The notes beneath the pieces were generated by a model, which ran no database searches, was not told the origin of the DNA, and was given only the letters and a program-made list of their open reading frames with translations. From positions 1 through 9,875 of the forward strand of contig SXZC01000040.1 of the NCBI GenBank assembly GCA_005788075.1: DNA of 9,875 nt, in the 5' to 3' direction. The stretch is from Actinomycetota bacterium. GTDB lineage: Bacteria > Actinomycetota > Thermoleophilia > Miltoncostaeales > Miltoncostaeaceae. The number at the start of each line of letters is the position of its first letter. The first letter of the stretch is position 1. The position numbers were made by a program, and so were the translations under genes. Shown here piece by piece: positions 1 to 5,674 of this stretch.

Positions 1-1199
1 CACATCTGGTGCTGGCCCACCTCGGTGGCCACGATGGCGTCGCCCCCGGTGATGTCGTAGACCGAGCGGATGACGTTCTGCGGGGCGATCACGCCGGGCT
101 CGTCGTCGTCAACCTGGTAGGGGAATTCGTCGAGCCAGCCATTGATGCGATTCATCCACGCGCTGCGCGATGCGTCGTCGTGACGTGCCTCCTGCTGCAC
201 GTAGGTGTCGGCAAGGGCACCGAGCACGGCCTTGGCCTCACCGGCGACGCCGATGTGCGCTGCGCGGTTCTTGCCGATCTCGGCCGGGTCGACATCGATG
301 TGGATGATCTTGGCGTTCGGCGCCCACTCATTCATCACCGTGGAGAGCACGCGCTCGTCGAAGCGCACGCCGACGGCCACCACCAGGTCGCTCTCCTGGA
401 AGGCGAACGTGCCCGCGGCGATGCCGTGCATGCCGGGCATGCCGATGTAGAGGGGGTTGGACGCCGGGAACCCGCCAAGGCCCATGAGGGTGGTGGCCAC
501 GGGGATCTGCGCCACCTCGGCCATGCGCACCAGTTCATCGGAGGCGCCGCTCGCGATGATGCCGCCCCCCACGTAGAAGACCGGCTTCTTCGACTCGGCG
601 ATGGCCCGCGCCGCAGCGGCCAGCTGCCGCGGGTGGCCGGATGACGCCGGCGGCCTGTATCCGGGCATCTCGGGCGGGAAGGGGCCCGTGTAGTCCTCGA
701 CCTCCACGGCCCACTGGTCCACGCAGACGTCCACGAGCACGGGCCCGGGGCGGCCGGTGGTGGCCACGTACATGGCCTCCTCGAGCACGGTGGGGAGCTC
801 ATGGGCGTCCTTCACCAGCCACGAGTGCTTCACGATCGGCAGCGTGATGCCGACGATGTCGGCCTCCTGGAAGGCATCGGTGCCAACTCGCGTGGACCCC
901 ACCTGGCCGGTGAGGGCGATCATCGGCACGGAGTCCATGTAGGCGTCGGCGATTGGGGTGACGAGGTTGGTGGCCCCGGGTCCCGAGGTGCCGGTGCACA
1001 CGGCCACGCGGCCGGACGCCTTGGCGTAGCCCTCGGCCATGTGGCCGGCGCCCTGCTCGTGCCGCGTGAGGAAGAGGCGGATGTCCGAGTCGTCGAACAG
1101 CGCGTCGAACAATGGGATGAGGGGACCGCCGGGGATGCCGAAGATGGCGTCCACCCCATTGCGCTTCAGTACCTCGAGGGTCGCGTCGACTCCCCGCAT
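1..1199 (-). CDS. ilvB: Acetolactate synthase large subunit, 3' end cut by the window edge
   Basis: ThDP-dependent enzyme that condenses two pyruvates to 2-acetolactate, or pyruvate with 2-oxobutyrate, in the first common step of branched-chain amino acid synthesis. Read on the minus strand from ATG at 1199, the frame stays open for 399 codons to the edge. The N-terminus shows the GIPGGPLIPLFDAL segment (residues 21-34), the RHEQGA motif with the catalytic glutamate E48, then GTSGPGATNL (70-79). Further on come GTDAFQEADIVGI, TTGRPGPVLVDV and LMGLGGFPASNPL, all typical of this enzyme rather than of other ThDP decarboxylases. The last visible residues, TGGDAIVATEVGQHQMW, begin the C-terminal ThDP-binding domain; about a third of the protein lies outside. 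The start is supported by GGAGGT nine bases upstream and by an in-frame TAA without another ATG or GTG between. It is divergent from the small gene at 1311. A partner ilvN is not visible. Confidence 0.95.
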   Translation of the reverse strand, partial: MRGVDATLEVLKRNGVDAIFGIPGGPLIPLFDALFDDSDIRLFLTRHEQGAGHMAEGYAKASGRVAVCTGTSGPGATNLVTPIADAYMDSVPMIALTGQVGSTRVGTDAFQEADIVGITLPIVKHSWLVKDAHELPTVLEEAMYVATTGRPGPVLVDVCVDQWAVEVEDYTGPFPPEMPGYRPPASSGHPRQLAAAARAIAESKKPVFYVGGGIIASGASDELVRMAEVAQIPVATTLMGLGGFPASNPLYIGMPGMHGIAAGTFAFQESDLVVAVGVRFDERVLSTVMNEWAPNAKIIHIDVDPAEIGKNRAAHIGVAGEAKAVLGALADTYVQQEARHDDASRSAWMNRINGWLDEFPYQVDDDEPGVIAPQNVIRSVYDITGGDAIVATEVGQHQM

Positions 1200-1208
1200 T
1201 CCGCCAAG

Positions 1209-1214
1209 ACCTCC
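1209..1214 (-). promoter_or_regulatory. Ribosome binding site of ilvB
   Basis: GGAGGT on the minus strand, nine bases before the ATG at 1199. It fixes that start; the predicted N-terminus is short but aligns with the usual beginning of acetolactate synthases. Confidence 0.7.
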
Positions 1215-1296
1215 CGCCGCAGTGCGGCATAGAACCCACAGGGAGGCGGTACATTAGCCCACTTGGCCGGGTTTCCCGGCAGGCCCACGAGCGCAT

Positions 1297-1302
1297 GGAG
1301 GA
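1297..1302 (+). promoter_or_regulatory. Ribosome binding site deciding the start at 1311
   Basis: GGAGGA with eight bases before ATG 1311. It favours this start over the in-frame TTG at 1263, which has no comparable site. Confidence 0.65.
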
Positions 1303-1310
1303 CGCACGGC

Positions 1311-1631
1311 ATGGCCGAGGACACCAAGGACGACGGACCGGACTACGCGGAGGAGAACGCCCTTCGCAACGCATCGGAGTCGCTGCACAATTACGACCCC
1401 GCCGCCGACACCTTCACCGCGGTATTCGGGGCCCCCGTCCCGGCGGCCACGATCTACGACGAGGAGCGCGAGATCCTCGTGCGCGTGGAGCCGCAGAGCC
1501 ACGCGGTCGTGGGCTTCACGATCCCGAACTTCAAGGCGTGGTACGCGAAGAACTACCCCGAGGGCGGCGAGTGGGAGCTCGACCTTCCGCCCACGTGGCC
1601 GATGGGTGCGGACGAGCCGCCTGCGGAGTGA
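1311..1631 (+). CDS. Small acidic protein, DUF2283-like
   Basis: Protein of 106 residues without signal peptide or membrane segment, so probably cytoplasmic. The N-terminus is acidic and polar (MAEDTKDDGPDYAEENALRN). A central stretch follows the pattern of DUF2283-like small proteins: a YDPAADTF segment, a predicted strand (IYDEEREILVRVE), then AVVGFTIPNFKAWY. The C-terminus is rich in proline and tryptophan (GEWELDLPPTWP). The family assignment rests on this pattern only, and no biochemical role is known to me. An in-frame extension back to TTG 1263 exists but looks unlike protein and lacks a ribosome site. The gene is divergent from ilvB, with about 110 bp between starts, and lies 95 bp upstream of the AAA+ operon on the same strand. 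Co-transcription with that operon is possible but not shown, because a separate promoter-like sequence lies in the gap. Confidence 0.75.
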   Translation: MAEDTKDDGPDYAEENALRNASESLHNYDPAADTFTAVFGAPVPAATIYDEEREILVRVEPQSHAVVGFTIPNFKAWYAKNYPEGGEWELDLPPTWPMGADEPPAE

Positions 1632-1639
1632 GACCGCGA

Positions 1640-1667
1640 CCGCCGGAGGTAGGCCGGGCCCCGGCGG
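1640..1667. other. GC-rich inverted repeat after the DUF2283-like gene
   Basis: CCGCCGG (1640-1646) can pair with CCGGCGG (1661-1667) around a 14-base loop, and a nested near-palindrome GCCGGG/CCCGGC lies at 1653-1665. No T-run follows. It could be a weak terminator between the small gene and the AAA+ operon, or chance in GC-rich DNA. Confidence 0.25.
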
Positions 1668-1672
1668 CGCTG

Positions 1673-1699
1673 TAGGATCACCGACCACTTCGTAACGAA
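1673..1699 (+). promoter_or_regulatory. Putative promoter and 11-bp palindrome ahead of the AAA+/VWA operon
   Basis: TAGGAT at 1673-1678 resembles the -10 elements common in actinobacteria; I see no good -35. A start site about 7 bases later would fall just before the perfect odd palindrome TTCGT-A-ACGAA (1689-1699). That is a plausible operator position. Everything here is motif reading without functional support. Confidence 0.3.
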
Positions 1700-1726
1700 T
1701 GACCCAACCGAAGGAGTGCCGGACGC

Positions 1727-2539
1727 ATGGCGGTCGAGACCCAGAAGATGGAGGACTACCGCCTGGAGGAGGAGCCGTACTACCTCCCGGTCGGCAACGA
1801 GGTGGAGCTGTTCACGGCCGCCTATGAGGCGCACCTGCCGGTGATGCTCAAGGGCCCCACGGGCTGCGGCAAGACGCGCTTCGTGGAGCACATGAGCTGG
1901 AAGCTCGGTCGCACGCTCGTGACGGTGGGCTGCCACGAGGACCTCACGGCGTCCGACCTGGTGGGCAAGTACACCCTGCGCGGTGACGAGACCGTGTGGC
2001 AGGACGGACCGCTCACCACGGCCGTCAAGGCCGGCGGCATCGCCTACCTCGACGAGATCGTGGAGGCGCGCAAGGACACCACCGTGGTGATCCACCCGCT
2101 TACCGACGACCGTCGCATCCTTCCGCTCGAGAAGAAGGGCGAGGTCGTGCAGGCCCCGCTCGAATTCCAGCTGGTCATCTCGTACAACCCGGGTTACCAG
2201 TCGGTGCTGAAGGACCTCAAGCACTCCACGAAGCAGCGCTTCGTGGCCCTCGAGTTCGATTACCCCGAGGCCTCCCTCGAGGAGGAGATCGTCAAGCAGG
2301 AGTCCGGCGTGGACGGCGACGTGGCCGAGCGCCTGGTGAAGGTGGCCGAGAAGGTGCGCAACCTCCGCACCCACGGCCTCGAGGAGGGCGTCTCCACCCG
2401 ACTGCTGGTGTACGCCGGCCAGCTGATCCAGGGCGGCGTCGAGCCGCTCGCGGCCTGCGAGGCCACGATCTGCCGGCCGATCACCGACGACCTCGAGATG
2501 CAGCGCTCGATCCTCGAGCTCGTCAACACCCAGTTCTAG
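1727..2539 (+). CDS. MoxR-type AAA+ ATPase of the CbbQ/NorQ subfamily
   Basis: Hexamer-forming ATPase whose relatives (CbbQ for Rubisco, NorQ for nitric oxide reductase) work with a VWA-domain partner to remodel or activate a target enzyme in the cytoplasm. The 270-residue length is normal for the subfamily. Visible motifs: Walker A GPTGCGKT (43-50), the GCHEDLTASDLVGKY stretch (68-82), the WQDGPLTTAV loop (91-100), Walker B AYLDEIVEARKDT (106-118), and sensor 1 SYNPGYQS (152-159). An arginine-finger region KHSTKQRF (165-172) and a sensor 2 segment GVSTRLL (221-227) complete the set. No catalytic residue is missing. The start is ATG 1727 with AAGGAG ten bases upstream. The gene opens an operon with the two NorD/CbbO-like pieces, with a 10-bp gap to the next start. 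The motifs do not separate CbbQ from NorQ, and neither Rubisco nor norB/norC genes are in the window, so no gene symbol is given. Confidence 0.95.
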   Translation: MAVETQKMEDYRLEEEPYYLPVGNEVELFTAAYEAHLPVMLKGPTGCGKTRFVEHMSWKLGRTLVTVGCHEDLTASDLVGKYTLRGDETVWQDGPLTTAVKAGGIAYLDEIVEARKDTTVVIHPLTDDRRILPLEKKGEVVQAPLEFQLVISYNPGYQSVLKDLKHSTKQRFVALEFDYPEASLEEEIVKQESGVDGDVAERLVKVAEKVRNLRTHGLEEGVSTRLLVYAGQLIQGGVEPLAACEATICRPITDDLEMQRSILELVNTQF

Positions 2540-2549
2540 GGCCCGGCTC

Positions 2550-3644
2550 GTGTCCACCCAGGGCGGAGGCGGCGCCGGCAACGTCGGCATGTACGTCGGG
2601 CGCGACATGCTCGCGGCCGTGCCCGAGGAGCGCCGTGACGACTACCTGCAGCTCGTCCAGGAGATCTCCGACCTGAAGTACCAGCTGGGCGTCGAGGTGG
2701 CGCGCCAGCTGCCGCGGCTCTTCCAGGAGCAGGATGACGAGGCGATCGAGCGCTACCTCGACCAGGTGCGTGCCATCGCCGAGGTCGGCTGGAAGTCGGG
2801 CGTGGAGGTGGCCAAGCAGCTCCCCGACCTCTATCACGCGCCGGATCCGTCGATCGCCGACGCCTACGTGGAGATCGTCACCGAGGCCACGGTGGGGGCG
2901 CCGGACGACGAGGAGACGCAGGCATTCGCCGCCGAGCTCGAGGACCTCGAGCGCCAGCTCCGCGAGATCGAGCCGAAGCAGCAGCGCGCCACCGAGCTGA
3001 AGTCGCTGCTGGCCGCCCGCGATCGGCGTGACGAGCGCCGCCGCAAGCATGCGCAGGAGCTCGCCGCGGCGCTGCCGCCGATCCTCGCCCGGCTGCGCCC
3101 GAAGCACCGGGACTGCTACATGCGCGAGGTGCGCCTGGTGGCCTCCGCCGACCCCGAGGCCGCCCTCGAGGCCGCCAACACCATGCTCGACCTGCTGAAC
3201 GGCGAGCGCGTGTCGCACGACGGCGCGGCCGAGTGGGTGCGCCGCGGGCTCGACGTGCTCGAGAAGAACAAGGAAGTGGGCCGCGGCTACTTCCGCATGG
3301 GCTCGAAGTACTCGCTCGAGGTGCTCGAGGAGCTCCGCGAGGGGCTGGCGCTGCGCCAGGTGGCCCGCGTGCTGAAGCTCTACGCCACGGCGCTGTCCGG
3401 GCGCGACGTCGCGGTGCGCGGCATCGACGAGATGGACTCGGTCGACCGCTTCGGTCCCGACCACATCATCCTCCCGGCCGACATGCGGTTCTTCGAGGAC
3501 GACGACCGCAACTTCGTGGCCTACAAGGTGGCCGCCGCTCACGGCGCGGCCCGCATCGAGTTCGGCACGTATCGCTTCACCCTCGATGAGATCCCCGACA
3601 CCGTCGCGGAACTCACCACCAAGTACGGACTGGGGGCGGCATGA
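2550..3644 (+). CDS. Helical-repeat protein matching the N-terminal half of long NorD/CbbO proteins
   Basis: Cytoplasmic, highly charged 364-residue protein without signal peptide. Residues 47-55 (GVEVARQLP) and 84-92 (GVEVAKQLP) mark an internal repeat of 37 residues, with a weaker third copy near 167-180; this suggests stacked helices. Residues 122-170 are likely a charged coiled coil. The C-terminal part carries signatures known from long NorD/CbbO proteins ahead of their VWA domain: GRGYFRMGSKYSLEVLEEL (244-262), LKLYATALSGRDVAVR (275-290) and NFVAYKVAAAHGAARIEFGTYRF (321-343, in two parts). It is therefore probably the adaptor half that works with the AAA+ ring; this role is inferred. 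The GTG start at 2550 lies 10 bp after the ATPase stop and has only a weak ribosome site; ATG 2589 (residue 14) is an alternative. The stop overlaps the next start as ATGA, so translation is probably coupled. Confidence 0.88.
   Translation: MSTQGGGGAGNVGMYVGRDMLAAVPEERRDDYLQLVQEISDLKYQLGVEVARQLPRLFQEQDDEAIERYLDQVRAIAEVGWKSGVEVAKQLPDLYHAPDPSIADAYVEIVTEATVGAPDDEETQAFAAELEDLERQLREIEPKQQRATELKSLLAARDRRDERRRKHAQELAAALPPILARLRPKHRDCYMREVRLVASADPEAALEAANTMLDLLNGERVSHDGAAEWVRRGLDVLEKNKEVGRGYFRMGSKYSLEVLEELREGLALRQVARVLKLYATALSGRDVAVRGIDEMDSVDRFGPDHIILPADMRFFEDDDRNFVAYKVAAAHGAARIEFGTYRFTLDEIPDTVAELTTKYGLGAA
3632..3644 (+). other. G-run and ATGA stop/start overlap between the two NorD-like pieces
   Basis: A run of five G (3632-3636) lies four bases before ATG 3641, whose last two bases begin the TGA of the upstream gene. 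The run can serve as ribosome site for re-initiation. The downstream frame is -1 relative to the upstream one and is open across the G-run, so a -1 slip there would give a fused protein of about 980 residues. The coupling is a normal reading; the slip is speculation. Confidence 0.6.
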
Positions 3645-5494
3645 GCACCAAGGAGAGCCCGTTCCCCGCAGCGCCGGTGGAGGCGGAGTGGCGTCGCCAG
3701 AGCGACCTCACCAAGTTCTACGCGCTGTTCCCGTCGCCCGCGCTCGCGCGCGACATCTTCAACATCGTGGAGGGCCAGCGCATCGAGGCGCTGATCCGCC
3801 GCCAGTATCCGGGCATCCGCCGTGACATGGACCTCATCCAGCAGCAGACGCTCCTGCGCCGCGAGGAGATGGGCACGTCCCCGGCCGACCTGCCCGAGGT
3901 GGGGCAGGTGATCGACGCCCTGATGGTGGCCACCATGGACGGCGACCCGCCCTTCGACGCCATGTCGCCCCACGTGCGCGAGGCCAGCGAGGGCGCCATC
4001 GCCATGCTGCCGGAGGTCGAGGCCGAGGGCGCGACGGTGGGCGACACCGCCCGCGTGACCGCCCGGATCTACTCGATGATCGATGAGGTGATGCAGGCCG
4101 GGCGCCGGGGCATCACCGACCCCTTCTCGGAGGAGGCCAAGCAGCAGCAGGCCCAGAAGCCCGAGCAGGGCGAGGGGGAGCAGGAGGTCGGCGACGTCGA
4201 CTTCAACCCGCTCGACGAGTACGAGCCCATGGAGATGCCGCCGTTCGTGCCTCCGGTGATGGAGGAGCTCGTCCAGCCCGAGTCCGACGCCATGAACCAG
4301 ATCGAGGCCCAGGGGGCCGAGGGCGACAAGGACAAGGAAGGGAACAAGGGCGAGGACGCCGAGGCGGAGTCGATGGAGGCCGCCGACAAGGTGATGCAGG
4401 CCCAGCAGGTATCCGAGGGCCAGATGGAGGAGGACGGCGCGGCCCAGAAGGCCGAGTCCGAGGCCGACATGGAGGAGAGCGGCCGGGGCAGCGATGCCGA
4501 GGGCGAGGAGACCCCCGACTCCGCCGGCGGCATGACCCCCGAGGGCGCCGGCCCCGAGGTGGGCCAGGGCGATGAGCCCGAGGAGGAGGACCTCGGCGAG
4601 CAGGTCTTCATGTACGACGAGTGGGACCACCGCATCGAGGACTACCGGCCGTCGTGGTGCACGCTGCGCGAGACGCGCGCCACCCGCGAGGTGCCGGCCT
4701 TCGTGGCGGCGGTGTTCCACGAGTACGGCGGCGTGGTCACGCAGATCCGCCGGAACTTCCAGCTCATGCGCCCCGAGCGCATGCGCAAGATGAGGTTCCA
4801 GTCGGAGGGCGACGACCTGGACATCGACGGCCTCGTGGAGCACGTGGTCGACCGCCGGGCGAAGGTGACGCCCACCGACCGCGTCTACATCAAGCGCGAC
4901 AAGAAGGACCGCGACGTGACCACGGCGTTCCTCGTGGACATGTCGTCATCCACCGACCGCAAGATCGACGGCCGCAAGCGCATCATCGACATCGAGAAGG
5001 AGGGCCTCATCCTGATGTGCGAGGCCCTCGAGGCCATCCGCGACGAGTACGCCATCTACGGCTTCTCGGGCAACGGCCGCGATGACGCGCAGTTCTACAC
5101 CGTCAAGGAGATCGGCGAGCGCTACGACGACCGCGTGCGCTGGCGCATCGGCGGCATCTACGGGCGCAGCAAGACCCGCATGGGTCCGGCCATCCGTCAC
5201 GCCACCAAGCGACTCATGAGCGTGGACAGCAGCGTCAAGCTGATGATCCTGCTCACCGACGGCCGGCCCTATGACAGCGACACCTACCAGGACAACGCCT
5301 ACGCGCAGGCCGACACCCAGATGGCCCTGCGCGAGGCCCGCCGCGAGAAGATCCACCTCTTCTGCGTCACCGTCGACCAGGAGGGCGCCGACTACCTGCC
5401 GCAGATGTACTCGGACGCCAACTTCGTGGTGATCGACGACGTCCGAACGCTGCCGCAGAAGCTGCCGCAGCTATACCGACGGTTGACGACCTAG
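3641..5494 (+). CDS. VWA-domain protein matching the C-terminal half of NorD/CbbO
   Basis: Partner of the AAA+ ATPase in NorQ-NorD and CbbQ-CbbO systems, where the VWA domain binds the target through a metal site. The 617 residues fall into three parts. Residues 26-75 (FYALFPSP, IVEGQRIEALIRR, YPGIRRD) are the segment that in long NorD proteins directly follows the region ending the upstream gene. Residues 160-320 form a strongly acidic, Glu/Gln/Gly/Ala-rich, probably disordered linker. Then comes the family signature MYDEWDHRIEDYRPSWCTLRE (324-344, in two parts) and a VWA domain from about 425 to the end. Its metal site is complete: DMSSS (433-437), T512 in KTRMGP, and D540 in LTDGRPYD. The last residues LYRRLTT are family-like, so the C-terminus is intact. 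There is no signal peptide or membrane segment. Start ATG 3641 overlaps the upstream stop. The target enzyme is unknown. Confidence 0.93.
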   Translation: MSTKESPFPAAPVEAEWRRQSDLTKFYALFPSPALARDIFNIVEGQRIEALIRRQYPGIRRDMDLIQQQTLLRREEMGTSPADLPEVGQVIDALMVATMDGDPPFDAMSPHVREASEGAIAMLPEVEAEGATVGDTARVTARIYSMIDEVMQAGRRGITDPFSEEAKQQQAQKPEQGEGEQEVGDVDFNPLDEYEPMEMPPFVPPVMEELVQPESDAMNQIEAQGAEGDKDKEGNKGEDAEAESMEAADKVMQAQQVSEGQMEEDGAAQKAESEADMEESGRGSDAEGEETPDSAGGMTPEGAGPEVGQGDEPEEEDLGEQVFMYDEWDHRIEDYRPSWCTLRETRATREVPAFVAAVFHEYGGVVTQIRRNFQLMRPERMRKMRFQSEGDDLDIDGLVEHVVDRRAKVTPTDRVYIKRDKKDRDVTTAFLVDMSSSTDRKIDGRKRIIDIEKEGLILMCEALEAIRDEYAIYGFSGNGRDDAQFYTVKEIGERYDDRVRWRIGGIYGRSKTRMGPAIRHATKRLMSVDSSVKLMILLTDGRPYDSDTYQDNAYAQADTQMALREARREKIHLFCVTVDQEGADYLPQMYSDANFVVIDDVRTLPQKLPQLYRRLTT

Positions 5495-5544
5495 CCTCGC
5501 GTCGCGAACCGCAGGTTCGCCAAGCGTGATCCAAGGTCCATCAA
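5483..5544. repeat. Nested palindrome, copy A, overlapping the VWA gene stop
   Basis: The outer arms TTGA (5483-5486) and GACCT (5488-5492) pair with AGGTC (5534-5538) and TCAA (5541-5544). Inside sits a perfect 7-bp hairpin GCGAACC / GGTTCGC (5504-5510, 5514-5520) with a GCA loop. The left arm contains the last codons and the TAG stop of the VWA gene. No T-run follows. It could end transcription from either side of the convergent gene pair, or be a REP-like element. Confidence 0.7.
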
Positions 5545-5566
5545 ACGGCGGTCCTGAATCCGGAGG

Positions 5567-5625
5567 CTGACAACCTAGCCTCGTTCGATGCGCGCAGCGC
5601 ATCGCTCGTGATCGGAGGTCGTCAG
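5567..5625. repeat. Nested palindrome, copy B, 84 bp after copy A
   Basis: The outer arms CTGAC (5567-5571) and ACCT (5573-5576) pair with AGGT (5616-5619) and GTCAG (5621-5625). Inside is a perfect 8-bp hairpin CGATGCGC / GCGCATCG (5586-5593, 5597-5604), again with a GCA loop. The left flank matches copy A at 15 of 17 bases (ACCTAGCCTCG is identical), and the right flank shares CGTGATC and AGGTC. The inner stems are unrelated in sequence but both fully paired. Confidence 0.75.
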
Positions 5626-5674
5626 CCGACGGTCTCGGGACACGGGCGCCTCACGACGTAGCCGTCAGCCGACG
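5620..5674. repeat. 12-bp direct repeat CGTCAGCCGACG
   Basis: Exact copies lie at 5620-5631 (right edge of palindrome B) and 5663-5674, where the second overlaps the TGA stop of the minus-strand exported-protein gene. The offset is 43 bp. The 5626-5664 stretch between shows no gene or other clear signal. Confidence 0.6.

Noticed and set aside
9..644. Plus-strand frame at the left edge
   Set aside because: It is the shadow of ilvB, whose minus-strand frame carries all acetolactate synthase motifs.
1263..1310. TTG start of the DUF2283-like gene
   Set aside because: The 16 extra residues look like translated leader, and ATG 1311 has a well-spaced GGAGGA.
799..1374. Minus-strand frame of 191 codons across the ilvB start
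   Set aside because: It is out of frame with ilvB and its Arg/Pro/His-rich sequence has no family features.
1553..2608. 351-codon minus-strand open frame opposite the AAA+ gene
   Set aside because: It is the antisense shadow of a gene with complete CbbQ/NorQ motifs; its His/Leu/Val-rich composition is typical of shadows in GC-rich DNA.
2523..3542. 339-codon minus-strand open frame
   Set aside because: It mirrors the helical-repeat gene, has no recognisable motif, and has low-complexity Leu/His/Arg composition.
3539..4843. 434-codon minus-strand open frame
   Set aside because: It is antisense to the VWA gene; its Leu/His/Ala-rich repeats are the mirror of the acidic linker codons.
5504..5520. 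tRNA T-arm (GGTTCGC resembles the T-loop)
   Set aside because: There is no acceptor stem, anticodon arm or D arm around it; the match is part of a short GCA-loop hairpin.
5483..5625. CRISPR array
   Set aside because: There are only two units, they differ inside, the gap is 22 bp, and there are no cas genes.
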